Shown here piece by piece: positions 24,092 to 36,700 of a stretch of DNA of 64,000 bases. Made by a program: the position numbers and the translations under genes. Positions within the stretch are counted from its first letter, which is position 1. Each line of letters starts with the position of its first letter. The notes beneath the pieces were generated by a model. The model saw only the letters and a program-made list of their open reading frames with translations. It was not told the DNA's origin and searched no databases. Source of the DNA: Gnomoniopsis sp. IMI 355080 (taxonomy: Eukaryota > Ascomycota > Sordariomycetes > Diaporthales > Gnomoniaceae); NCBI GenBank assembly GCA_027946555.1, contig JAPEVC010000153.1, positions 25,446-89,445 on the forward strand. Direction: 5' to 3'.

Positions 24092-26511
24092 ATGAGTACT
24101 TACAGGGCTGCAGTCGAGTACGCAGTATTTGCAGCATATGAGCGAAGATCTGAGGGACAACATCGAGAGCCGGACGCTTTCTTATATAATGGGGCAATGC
24201 CAAAGTATTTGCACTGCCTCGATCAAGCAGTGCCTCTGATTCAGGATATCTTGACTTTCTGAGTATACATTTGGGTTTCAACTCATCCACATGAACTGTC
24301 AGATATCATGACTTTGTCAATACCCACTTGGACCAAGCATCGCCAACCAGAACAAAATCTTTCAGTGCATCCAGGTTCGGCGTATCTTGGGAGCAATGTC
24401 GAAATGAAGGCGTCTACTTGCTTGTAAGGCTGTTCACAATTTGATGAACACGTGACTTAAGCTTACAAAAGACCAGGTTCAAGAAATACGATGTCACACG
24501 CGACTCCATCCGCTCTCGCACAGTGTTGGCATCAATCCTGCCTCTTATTGACTCTCATGGCCAAAGCTTGGCCTTGCCGTTCGAAGAAGATTCGCCGTTC
24601 AGCAAGTCTCCCGGTGATGGAAAACTCAATTTGAGGGAATGCCCGATGCAGAGGTGTCTGCAACGGTTCCCAACGCCTTTGGATCTAATCAAGCACCTGG
24701 TTGTGTGCGAAGAGGCACCCAGGGGGAGTGTTCAATGCGAGCAATGCGACCATTCGCACGCCATGACGCGATTGATGAGTCCCACGCAGCTATTCAGAAA
24801 GATGATGAGGAAACGTGGTCAGACAAACACGCCGGGCAGCTCGGCTTTGTCTCAGGGAGAAAACAAAACTGCCTGGGAGGACAACAGAGCCCACAAGTTT
24901 GACTCCATCAGCGACCCCTTCATACCACCCACGGAGCTGCCAGATAGCCGCACACAGCCAACAATGAACTACTATGAGAATCTCGAACTGGACAGCAAGA
25001 TATTCTTCGAGATGAGCGGCCACGGAGATTTCGAATACACTCCAGAGCTGGCAGTTACATTCACACAGCCTCTGGAACAGAGCCAACAGGTAAACTCAAA
25101 CTCAAATGGGTTTTCGAAGTTGGCAGCGACAGATTCAGTAGCAAAGTTGGACATTTCTTCTCATGCCAACTTCGTACCAAGTCCAGTCACTTCCTCAACA
25201 GCATCAAGTCGAAAACTAAGCCGCGGATGGAGCGGCGTATCACAGGCATCCACACTCCTTAACAAGTCGCCAGTAGGATATTGGCGGCCCTCAGAATCGC
25301 TGGACTACAAACTGCTGCAACCGACCTACAACAGCTACCCGCTTGCCACTGCCTCATCTCTCGAATCCAAATTCACCGCGGAGAGAGGGCCTTGGCTTTC
25401 TGACGCGGCGGCTCTGACACTGTCCCCCGAGGAGGTGATGCCTACCATAGACACTCAAGCGTCGTGGCTCTCTGCTCACCAGTCTTATGCGCAACAAGGC
25501 ATCATGCAACCTGTGTATACCAATGTCATGGTGCAGACTCCTCGGCGTGTAGCGGAGAACATCCACCACGATGAAGGGTTTCACCAAGCTCCATCGTCGC
25601 CATCCTCCTCTTCCGTAGATAGGCAACACTGGCCAATAACATCCGTTATTCCAGACAATGTGGTATCATCGACCATTGCCGGTATATATGAGCCGTTGCA
25701 GTTCTCCAATCAATCATTCGGTGGCGTTGACAAGATGATTTACAAACTCGACAATTCCACGTCTGCTGTGGATAGCTCAATTGCCGTGGTCAAATCCAGC
25801 TCCAGCAAGACATGGGATATTGGCCCTTCCATCCCAAGGTCTCGAAATTTAACGAGGCAAAACGCTTTACGGGCAGCAACAAGAGCAACACCTGCCTGCC
25901 AAAAGTCACAGCTCGAAGTCGTTGCAAATATCAATGACGGCGCCCTTCGATGTCCAAATCGCAATTGCAATTACCGGCCGACTGGTAAGCGCAAGAATTT
26001 TCGGTCTCACCTGAAAAGACATATGACAGGACACATGTCTCGGAGACGACAATGTCCATTTCCTAGCTGCGAGAGGACTTTTCCCATTGATCGCATGGAC
26101 AACCTCACTACTCACTACAGAAGTATGCATGACAAAGACTGGAGCCCTGAGGGCCACCGAAGTAAAAGAACATCAGATACAACAAGTTCTAGAACCTTGA
26201 CCATTGGATGGCATGAGAACGAAAGTTCTCTTGGTGAGCCTTGGGTTATTAATCACGATTCTGGTGCGCTTGAAGATCAGACGAACGAGACGGGTCTTCA
26301 CGGCAAAGGCGCAGGCTCGTATGAGAATTTGCTGAATGGGATTTCAGGTGATAAGGATTACGAGATGATAAATAACCACACGAGAGACTCATCTGATAAT
26401 GCAGTGATGGAGTGGTCGCGGAATGAGATGGAGAACGCAGGCGGCGCCTACTACTCCAAATTACAACAGCGGGTTGCAGCATACGAAGATCAAATAAGTA
26501 GACCAGCATGA
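24092..26511 (+). CDS. C2H2 zinc-finger protein, copy 1 of a tandem pair
   Basis: The coding core from 24472 to the stop at 26511 is well supported; the 5' end is tentative. A phase-consistent model is 24092-24204, 24303-24423 and 24472-26511 (757 residues). The N-terminal part has a C2HC-like motif (CPMQRC..HLVVC) followed by CEQC. The long middle is Ser/Thr/Gln-rich and probably disordered. Near the C-terminus are two C2H2 fingers: CPNRNC..HLKRH and CPFPSC..HYRSMH. Such proteins are probable transcription factors, but no target is known. The same order of elements and a shared LASILPL segment occur in the gene at 27969-29917, so the two are diverged tandem duplicates. Exons 1 and 2 need transcript support. 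Confidence 0.68.
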
Positions 26512-27968
26512 GACTGCAAGCTAATAAATATTTTGTTCGACACACCATCACTCAAATTACTTAGTTCACATTCTTAGATTTGGTCAACCGGGATGCCATT
26601 GCTTTTGCTGCTGCTTTCGAGCTACTTGCAATTCCACAAAAAATCAGGTAATTCTGGTGATCGGTCCTTGGTCGTGTCCGAGGTCGTCTTCCACATACTA
26701 TATATGTCCACAACCTTTGGCCCCGTCTTGAATTCAGGTCCTTGATACACATTTCATACCGTCTTGGTATATGTCAATGAAATTACAGCTGCTTGAAGGC
26801 TATGGTTCTGTCCTAGCACAATCATGGCCTGGCCTCTATCCGAATCGAATCTATTTTGAGCTAGTGTTTGTATATCTACACAAAAAACACCGTTGGCAGG
26901 TAGATCAATGCAGGTAAGATACGTTGGAACATTCTAAGCCACTGTAAATATTTCAATTGGGACGAAAAGCTCAGCTCAGGAGCTAATTTGGGTAGCTGAC
27001 TCTGGGGGCGCTTCTATATTGTTTCCTGGTCGGTGAATATATATGTGTACGAGGTTTCCAAATATCTCGACTGTTGATCAAACTCTCAAATAATCTAGAT
27101 CACAACTCAAAGAAGCTACCTGTTTATCGGATAATAGACACATCTTTTTGGCAACGACAGCATCGAGTCATCGGAATCCGTTCTGGGTATAAGTTCTATC
27201 CAGCGTGCGTTCACACTGATTTGTCACAGGTAGTCGCGCCAGAAGGGTCACGTTGCTCCATATTCTAGAAGAGGCAAGCCAAAGCGAGCTTGATGCGCAA
27301 GAGAGATGCAAGATACATTTCGTATTACCGAGACAACTTTGGATAGGGTCGGGGCTGCCGAAGAACAAGGCTCCCTACTGTATTGCTAATTCTACCAAGG
27401 ACTCCTCCGTTAGGTCAGATCGGTCTTGCATAGGCAGGGTGCTAGGGCGTCCAGAGGGCTTGCATAGGTACCATAATCAGTATGCCTCGCTGTCTTTGGA
27501 AGAGGGGTCGGATCTGCATTGGCCAACGGGCAGATATCACCCTGCAGAGCGGCAGGAAGACACAGCAGGCTCCCTCAAACACGGCCTGCTACTATTCACA
27601 ATCGACAACCTTCAACCGCATGATTTCCTACAGCAAATCTCTCGTTACACCCTTCATCTTCAAGGAATAATGACATTTTGAAAATGGGCCACAAGGCTGC
27701 CAACACCCCTGCAGACGCATGGGAAAGCACATGACACCTGAGGCTCCCTTCGACACAAGGGCGACAGCGTTACTAAACGCAGGAAAAGCTGCGTCCGGCT
27801 CATCAGTGTGCCCAATTGAACTATAACAGAGATGACTTTCCGTGATCTTGTAAGGCCTCTGACATTCACGGACCATACAGTCGGGTACTGTCTTCACGGC
27901 TGCACCGATTCGACGAGACTGGACTTCAATCTTCTTCATCATTGTAGGGTGTCATTGATCAAAACAGC
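26512..27968. other. Spacer between the zinc-finger paralogues
   Basis: About 1.45 kb with no recognised gene. AT-rich parts near 26750-27060. An open frame at 27253-27681 has no recognisable domain and no ATG at its start. Confidence 0.45.
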
Positions 27969-29917
27969 ATGGACGACTTTCCACCGAGTTCGGGAAAAGT
28001 TCCCGGAGATCTCGCACTCGTCTGTCCATCTCAAGCATTCACGGGGTTGGGGAACAGTTCCGAGCCTGATGCCTCCTCTGATCCGTATGAGCTGCCCTGA
28101 ACATCTTCTTCGGGGGAACATACTTGCTGATATTCATTAGTCTCTCAAGAGATCCGGTCACTCAGAGTTCAACAGCAGCTAGAAGGTTGCTGGCGTCCAT
28201 TCTGCCTCTCTTGCGGCGTCACGAAACGCATCTGCGCGTTCCACTCAACCAGACACAGCAATGTGTGATGCCGTGTGATTGCAAGGTCAACTTCCAATCC
28301 ACATGGGAAATTATTGAACACTTGCTTCATGAATGCACTGAGACTTCTAAAAAAGATGTCTACTGCCACGAATGCAAGGCATGGTACCGCGGACCTACCT
28401 CGCGGACTTTGAGGAAGACTGTGTCCCTTTTGCGACGCCTTTCTGGCGCAAAGAAACATGGGCGCAATTCCAGCGTCGACTCCCAAACTTCACACAAGCG
28501 ACATAAAATAAGTAGCAGCGATGATGCCAGTTACTTGAATCCACTGTTTTCGGCGTGCCCGCACTCGGACACGCATGAACTCAGTACGGAGTCCTCGGCA
28601 ATCCCCGAACTACCAGCAGCCTTTGAGTCAAAGGCAACGGCAGAGCTCGCTTGCACATCTCCAGAGGAATTCATAGACGGATCGCAACTGGCGCGTGGAC
28701 CTTCGACCCCAGTTGTTTCGCTCTCGTACGATAGCTCGCCAACATCGTCGGTAACGTCTTCCCAAGCCTCTCAACCGATGTGCACTATATGGTCAAACTC
28801 GTTGTATGGACAATCCAGTTACTCGAGTTTGTTCGATGGATCACCCATTTCAACCGCTCCTACGTCTACAACTTCCCCATTCCCGCTGTTTGACCTCACC
28901 ACAACATCTGGGCCGTTCGAATTGGCAAATTATTCTCAGAACGATTGCCCATCGCACGGTGACCAAACTTCCTGGTTGTTGACTGGTGAAGAAACATTGC
29001 CATTTGGCCAGGATACGAACAATATAACGGGCCTCCACTCTCCTGCACATACGTTCGACAGCGGTAGAGCGCCTGAGACGATTGCCGGTCTCGTGGTCCC
29101 ATATTGTCCTCAGGACTATGATTGGCCTCTGCCTAACGACCATCATCACCTTCCCATCAGGACCCATACTTCTCCAAATGAGTGTCTATTTGGGGGGTTT
29201 CGAAGTAGCATCGGCTCACCTGATCGCGTGCGAAGATTCCTCGGCTCAAATTCCACACAGCTTACGCCGTGCTCGGGGACCACATCCGAGAAAGAGGATT
29301 CGGGCACAGCTAAAGACCATTCGAGGTTGTCATTGAATACTTCCCTAGGTTCTCTCTCAAGAAGGAATGCAGTCCGGGATGGAAAGTCCGGCGTCGCTGC
29401 TGGCAGCACGTTGTCCGATACGACAACAAACGAGAACGACCGATGTACATTTCCCGGTTGCGGATACCAGCCAAGCGGTATCAGGAATCGAAGTGGGCGT
29501 CTAAAGAGGCACCGCATGATACATGAGAACCTGGAGAAGATTCCATGTCCCCAATCAGGCTGCAATACAAGATTTGCTGCGGGCCGCAATGATAACCTTC
29601 GTGCTCACTTGATCAATCGTCATCATTTGAGCCCATCAGAAGTGACGGCAAATTTGGCCTCGGAAAACACCTCTGTAGCATCTGGAGACTCCCATATGCG
29701 GCCTCGCCGAGGAGAGCTCCCGCCAGTCGACACCAATACTTTGCGTCATGAGTGTGACGACTCTAACATCTGGCGCGACATGGGCACTGGAGCTTTGTCA
29801 GCGTCAGGCACGTCTGGAGATGCAACAGAACAGGAAAGTGATATTCTAGAAATGGCGGGGGAGTGTTGTCGTCCATCAGATATTGGGCCTACAGGCTGGA
29901 ATGGGCCGGACTGGTAA
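27969..29917 (+). CDS. C2H2 zinc-finger protein, copy 2 of a tandem pair
   Basis: Exon 1 (27969-28084) encodes MDDFPPSSGKVPGDL onward; a 56 bp intron (28085-28140) has GTATGA, a GCTGAT branch site and TTAG; exon 2 (28141-29917) completes 630 residues. Phase and intron signals agree, but further 5' exons cannot be excluded. After the junction comes RRLLASILPLLRRHE, matching copy 1. The N-terminal cysteine region (CVMPCDC..HLLHEC, CHEC) is the degenerate counterpart of the C2HC motif in copy 1. The middle is Ser/Thr-rich. Two C-terminal C2H2 fingers follow: CTFPGC..HRMIH and CPQSGC..HLINRH. Probable DNA-binding regulator of unknown target. The pair is diverged well beyond a recent duplication. 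Confidence 0.75.
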
Positions 29918-31202
29918 TTTTCAGGTCACTACAGATGGAAAGGCAACGGGCGGTGTTTCTGAATCTGACGAATCTCCTAACATTCTTGCTCCTTCTCTGT
30001 GTTTGGCGGTCTCTTATCGAATCCCCCAGTCAGTCAGGGCTTTCCAGCCGATCTGATTATAAGCAACATCTTGATCGAATTCCTTGACAACTTGCAAGAT
30101 CCCACCTAAACTGCCACCGTAGAGTCATACGACTTATAGTATATGACTACTCTACGTGTACATCAGGCCGTATTGTGAACTCCATCTCCTGACTGCTTTC
30201 CAGGAAGAAAACTGCAAAATCTTCTGATGCCCAAGTGCGACACTGCGACACTGTGGGTAGGTGACAAGTAGTCATTGATTGTCAATATTCCCTAGGGACA
30301 TGACGATTCACGGCGAGAAACGCTTCCAGACAAGCAACTTGCGCTCTTCTCCCCAAGAGAGTCGTAAAGATTCGCTGGAAAGCCTTCAACGCTCCTAGGT
30401 ACAAGATACTGGGATGCCAGATCTTGACTATCTGCCCCCAGGCTCCAGGCAATTTGGGAGGTGTATGCAATAGGAACTTTTGCTACGTGCCAAGCCATTT
30501 AGAGCCGCAACTGTCCTCTCGATCAAAGGGCAGGCTACTTCGCACATCGGAGCAGCTGTCTGTATTCCAAGAGTAGTATGACTGAACGAATATGAGGGAC
30601 GTGACACAGGTGCCAAGCACAACGGGTCGAGGGATCACATGGGCATTGTCCTGGTAATCACCCTACATGATGAGTCTGTACTCCAGGCGAATATGTGTAG
30701 TAGGGAGTTATCTCAGACCTAGTGGCACCCTGACCCAAGGAAGAGAGTCGCAGGGAGACAGTCCTAAGCACATCTCGAGATGCCTGTCGCCTATCTGGAC
30801 CCAGAGAGCCAATGATGCGAAGCCTGATAATGGGAAAAGGTCTCAACAGGATCCAAGATGGTTGCCACCATGCTGTGGGGTATTCACCCTTCTTCCGTGA
30901 GGGTGAGGCAATGTGCGATGCGGGCGTCAGTAGCAAAATTGTTTCCCTAAGGGACATCTAGACAGCTGGGCACCCCCGATATCTCGATCCAAGTAGGGAG
31001 TTCTAGGGAGTCTGATAGACTTTGAGGGAGAAAGAACTACAATCATGGAATACTTAAACATCAGGATGTCGCTGGGAAATGAAGTAGCGAAGCTTCTTAC
31101 CGAGCTCACAAATGCACTCACCTGCAGTCTCTGTGTGCCCTACCTAAATCCTGCAAGACAACCCAGCACCTCAAGAGCAACATACCAGCAGAAGGAGCCA
31201 GA
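29918..31202. other. Spacer, no gene seen
   Basis: About 1.3 kb without a supportable gene. Short frames on the minus strand near 30282-30957 show no domain. The last 100 bp may be the 5' leader of the small gene at 31203. Confidence 0.4.
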
Positions 31203-31587
31203 ATGAGTTCTAATTCCGCTTCCAGCAACAAGTATGTATACGGTCCACTATGAGTTGGATATCATTCATCATCCCATGGATGGTAACATGGCTCGAAAAC
31301 AAATTTACTAACTGCGATGATATCGGATTAGTGCACCTCTTGGTGACCAAGATTATAATCCAAGCTTGACACAAAGCAATGTCCAACGTTTGCCCTCGAA
31401 TCTCTCTTCCAGCATGGATAATTACCTACATCAGTCTTCTACCTACGAGAGGCGAAGCCTTGGTTATGCAACGCAGCCTCGGGATATGTCTCGACACCTG
31501 AACAACTTGGAAACCCAAATCAATGGCTCCTCATCGTCATCCCAGAATCCCGGACGGAGCACTGCAGGGAATGACTACAAGGGTTAA
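31203..31587 (+). CDS. Small Ser/Asn-rich protein, unknown
   Basis: A two-exon model, 31203-31231 and 31332-31587, is joined by a 100 bp intron with GTATGT donor and TTAG acceptor. It yields 94 residues in phase. The protein starts MSSNSASSNNAPLGDQDYNP, is rich in Ser, Asn, Gln and Tyr and ends in SSSSSQNPGRSTAGNDYKG. There is no signal peptide, membrane helix or known domain. Evidence is the consistent splice model and frame only, so it could be a chance frame. It sits alone between the zinc-finger pair and PRP24. Confidence 0.42.
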
Positions 31588-33711
31588 AGTATTCTCCTCA
31601 AAGAAGAAGGGGAAGGGGAGGAGAGGGCAAGATATCTAATGTAATAGGAGGTGTTGTCTGGCCGCTGGATAATAGGGTGCGCAAGTAGGAGGCGCACTGC
31701 GTTTGATGTTGTTCGATTTCTTGGGGTGATGCCGCTCGCTGGACGTGCGGGTTTTCCTTTTAATGTTTTTGTTCGAAGGTTTTATTTCTCGTTGTGACTT
31801 TGTGGGTATCGGTGAGCCCATGGTTCAGGTAATATTGTCCATCCTTCATGGACGACGAGTTGGTTTTGGATGATTTTGACTACTTTAGTGATCGAGTACG
31901 AGTACAGTACATTTAAAGTTCTCGGACAAGCTTTAGAGGGAACGGTGCGGGCCGACTGCTCCCTTGTGTCGTAGGGGTTGACCGCGTATGTGCCTATGTA
32001 GAAATTATACGAGTATCCGAGTACGTACACAGGAGTTCGGAAAGACTGGCAAACTAGTCAGGAGTCAGTGACATGTCTAGGCTCGTGTGGACGAACCGAG
32101 GAAATACCGGACAATGGGCCTAAACGTCGGAGGACCGAGGATCTGTGCTGTCAGGCCTTGTCGGTTCTTATGCCGCGCATTTTGGTCAGCACCGGGGTAG
32201 GGACCCTGTAGATCTAACAAATGGGTGGTGTTTGGTATACCTGGAGCTGCGTGAGAGACACGGTTCGAGATCAGCAGGGTCTAAAATCGAAAAAAAGGTT
32301 AAGGCTACTTTTGACTACCGATGGTGGGATCGATACAACTATGGTACCATGGTCCACTCCATGGTATGTACGCAGTATATTCACAGTAGTGACTCTACGC
32401 CTACTATGGTATTTACTGCGTGTGTACTTAGGTAGGCATAGGCATGTACCATAGTAGCAGAGTACCTAGGTAGGTACGCCGGTGACTGCAGTGTGGGCCC
32501 GTCCACCCTGTCCCGAGGTCTACAACCGATAGATGACATCATTGTGATGGATTGAAATCGGTCGAGCGTTTGTGAAGTTCCTCTGTTTGGCACTTGTCGA
32601 GTCAGGCCTGATCAATAGCTTCGACTCGCGTTCTGTCTCGTCAAGCCCACTGGTGGCACCTACCTACTATGGTAGGTAGGCATATAGTAAAGTTTCCAGA
32701 TCAAGTTATAACTGCGCTGAAAGTCAAGAATGAGTTGGGTCAGAGCATGATGTGACATCTCATCTTTTCTCTTCATTCTTCTCCTTTTTGTTTCCTTGTG
32801 ATTCTTTCTTTCTTTTATTTTTGGCTCTACAGCCCTTCCAGAATATTCTCGCCATAGCAATTAAGTTTAGAGCCGAAACATTACCAGCCATGGAATCGGT
32901 AGTACCTAAGTTAGTACGTACAGTGCGGGCTCTAGGAGAGCAGCAGGAGCTTCGGGCCACTGAAGTGTCAAGTACTGGGCTACCTGGCTAGTACCTACCC
33001 AGGCAAGCAAAGTCTACCTGGCGGCCTGGGTACCTGCCTGGAACAGTGGGACCCTTGCTGGCCTTGTTCTCTCTTAGTGGTCCGGCTGTCTGCCATCATT
33101 GTCAGAAGAGTCAGATCACATCTGCAGAACCACTTGTCGTCGGAATCGCGCTCTGTCGTGCCCGCTCACTGTACACGCCTGCAACCTGCACGCCCGCAAT
33201 CTTCACCTCGATTTTTTTCTTCAGCCTCAACCCTCTCCATTCCTGCTTTTCAACGCGCATCGCTCGCCGTCCCACCCACACAACCTGGTTTCCTCCGCGC
33301 CACGACAATCCTTGCCGGCTCCATCCCATCACTGCCCTGCCTTCTTATCAGATGGTGCGACGTGTGCAAACACCACCACCTCTATTTCCTTTTCGCGGCG
33401 TGGGTGAGGAGCCAGACAGGCCGCCTGACGACGACACCACACTCCCTCTGAGGAGCGCATCGCCCCTATCGATCGGAAAGACATCCTCCCCAGCCAGCTT
33501 ATTAGTGTAAAGCAGCGTTTGCGCGCGCCAGCCCTCCGTCTATACCTAAGCCTGAGCAAGTGGGACTGGCCCAACCATACGTCGGTGGTCTGACAACTTT
33601 CACACTCCTTTAAGTCGCGCATCGACTCGTCGCGACACGACGCCCGCCGTCACTACGTCTCGACCATTCCATTCTCTGGGTACGAGCCATCCCTTCAACA
33701 TCCACGCCGCC
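31588..33711. other. Spacer with inverted-repeat motifs; PRP24 promoter and leader
   Basis: No gene recognised until PRP24. An exact 11 bp inverted repeat CTACTATGGTA / TACCATAGTAG lies at 32401-32411 and 32447-32457. A near-perfect palindrome CCTACCTACTATGGTAGGTAGG lies near 32662-32684, and TACCTAGGTAGGTAC near 32463-32477. The stretch 32980-33045 is dense in TACCTG/CTGGC words. From 33200 the sequence is pyrimidine-rich, as in a fungal 5' leader. Confidence 0.5.
33352..33510 (+). other. Upstream open reading frame in the PRP24 leader
   Basis: An ATG-initiated frame of 52 residues ends 201 bp before the PRP24 start codon. The peptide is Pro/Arg-rich without recognisable domain. Whether it lies in the transcript depends on the start site, which is unknown. 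Confidence 0.35.
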
Positions 33712-36700
33712 ATGGCGAACCATGCGCCTCCCGTTGGCGAGGACGCCTGGCTCAACCTAATCGAGGAGGAAACTCGCATCAAGTCAAGGGATCTCAACAG
33801 TCGCGTCGACATTCTCGAGCGCTACAAGCAGGCAATCAGCGCCGAGTTTGGTAGTATCAGACTGTGGAAAGCCTACTGCGAATACTTCTGGTCCCTCTAT
33901 CTTGAGTGCTATTCGCCCAACACAACCGCCCAGGGCCTCTCTCTTGAAGAAAAGGCCGTCGGACGTGAAGCCTTCTCCCTCGACGCTGCGCTGAGTCTAT
34001 GGCAGCAAGGTTATGAGGCGACAAAGAATCGTCTAAATGATAGCCACGAGCTATGGGACAAGTGGATTTCGCTAGAAATGGATTTATTATCGACATCGCG
34101 AACTAACGAAGGCGTGCGACGCATCACCCACCTCTTTCGAAACCGTCTTTCCACCCCTCACAAAACCTGGGACGACACATCCCAGATGTTCTCCACTTTC
34201 CTCTCCGAGTATAACCGATCCACCTACGAATCCACCATGCAGGAAATCACCACTGTGTCCCAGGACGTCAGGAAAATATGGGATGACCGGGAAGCCCTCG
34301 AGCTGAAATTGAGCAGGGCGCAATCTGAAGGCAAGAAGGACGACGAAAGAGCTGTCATGATGGAGTATCTCGAGTGGGAGATGAAGCAGAACAAAAAGGC
34401 CGGTACCAACCAAGGTCTGCTCGTCGAGATCTGCTTGGGTTTGTTTTCTCGTGCGCTGACCGGCCTGTGTGCAAGGGATGACGGTGTATGGACCGACTAC
34501 GTCGTCTGGATCTCGTCTCTGTATACCGTCGCCAGCACCGGGCAAGCCCGTACTGCAGATCTGCCGCGCGTCCTACCGAACCTGCTCGATACGCTGCAGC
34601 ATGCCGTCTCACACTGCCCGTGGTCCGGGACACTTTGGGCGCGGTACATATTAGGCGCGGAGGAGGCCGGCTTGTCTTATGATAACATTGAGCGAATCAA
34701 GCACGCTGCTACTGCAAGCGGCCAGCTCGATCGGGATGGGATGGGTGCTGTCATTGACATGTATGCAGCATGGTGTGGCTATTTGAAGCGACGAGCCATG
34801 AACCCCAACGCGACCGACGAGGACGCCGATGTTGCCGAAATAGGTCTGACGGCGGCCTTGGAAGATGTTCAGGTATGGGGCAAGCGTCTCTACCGGGACC
34901 AGTACAAGGGTGATCCGAATTACCGCCTCGAGCGGATTCTCATCCAGTATCTAACTGAGAAGAAGACAACGGTTGATAACGCCCGTCATTATTGGAGTGA
35001 GCTGGCTAAGAAACCCATTTATGCGGACAACTACAACTTCTGGCTCTCCTTCTACATGTGGGAAATGTCCATTTTCTCAACACACAAGGGCATGAACGAA
35101 AATGGAAATGGTCGGAGTCCGACGCCCGTCGCTATGGCCTCCAAACATCTACGAATACCAAGCTTGGCCACTAGTGTTCTTGCGCGCGCCGTGAAACGCC
35201 CGACGCTAGACTGGCCTGAAAAGATTCTTGAAATCTACCTACAGCACTGTAACGATTACGAGCCTCCGGAAACCGTGCGTCGCGCGAGCGATACTGTCCA
35301 CAAGGGTCTGAAGGCGGTCGAAAAACGTAGACAGGAGGAACAGGCCGCCGTGTATTCGGCGCAGATGGCACAATACCAGGAGCAAGCGCAAGCAGCAGCC
35401 ACCACGTTGCAACCCACCGACGACACGAACGAGACTTCTAAGAAGAGAATGCGAGAAGACGATGCTGGTGAGGCCGCCGAGAATTCGAGCAAACGCGCCA
35501 AGTCTGAGTCGGCAGCTGAACAACAACGCCTCAAGCGCGACAGGGAAAACACATCAATCTACGTTTCGAACTTGCCCGCTGATGCCACTCAGACAAAGAT
35601 CCGACAGTACTTTCGCGACTATGGTCACATAAAAAATCTCACGCACAAGGTCGAAGAGGATGGCAAGTCTTCGGTCTCGCTCATTGAATTCAACAGTCCA
35701 GATGAGGCACAATCTGCACTTCTCAGAGATGGCAAGTATTTCGGCCAAGCACAAATTACTGTGACACCTGCGACAGGTCTCACCTTGTTTGTGACCAACT
35801 ACCCGCCTGAAGCGGACGAAAAATACATCCGGAATTTGTTCAAGGACTGCGGCGAGATCTTCTCCATCCGATGGCCCAGCCTCAAATACAATGTGACCCG
35901 CCGATTCTGCTACGTGTCGTTTCGAACTGCCGAGGGAGCCTCGAACGCGACGAAACTGGACGGCACGATGCTGGAAGGCAAGTTCAAGTTGGAAGCCAAA
36001 TACTCTAACCCTGGGCAGAAAAAGGCGCGAGACGGTGCGATCGAGGAAGGTCGCGAGGTTCATGTCACTGGTATTCACTACGATGCGTCTGAAGACGACG
36101 TCAAAGCTGTCTTTGAGAAATATGGAACTATAGAGCGCGTTCGCATCACGAGGAACAAGGCTGGGAGGAGCCGAGGCACTGCGTTCGTGGCTTTCGAAAC
36201 GAAGGATCAGGCTGAGGCCGCGATTGCCGCCTTGGACAAGACAAAGTTCAGGAACCAAATTCTTAATGTGGAGAAGTCGAAGCCAACAAACTTCAAGCCC
36301 GTGGCCCAGGTCGGCGTGTCCAAATCGCCATCTCCTGGTCCGAGCGGTGAAAAGGATGACGACGGCGACGAGGCCATGCCAGACCGAGCCGAGGCAGGAC
36401 GGACATTCGCGCTTATGGGCATTCCCGACACTGTTAATGATGCTCGCGTGCGTGCGTTGGTGGAACCCCATGGGCAGTTAGCGAGACTGACACTGCGTCA
36501 TGACCACGGTGGAGCCGTACTCGAATTTGCCGACGCGGCCACGGCCGGCAAGGCGCAACTCTCCCTCGACGGAGCCGAAATTGACGGGCGGAAGCTCAAG
36601 ACTGGCTCCGTGGGAACATTGTTCCACGAGAAGAGCGAGACGCGTATCGATCGTATCGATCAAAAGCCGGCCTCGGCCGCTGCTTCCTCGAACAAGACCG

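Noticed and set aside
35554..36471. Minus-strand frame of 305 codons
   Set aside because: It is a shadow of the PRP24 RRM region; the plus-strand protein has four RRMs and the LSm motif.
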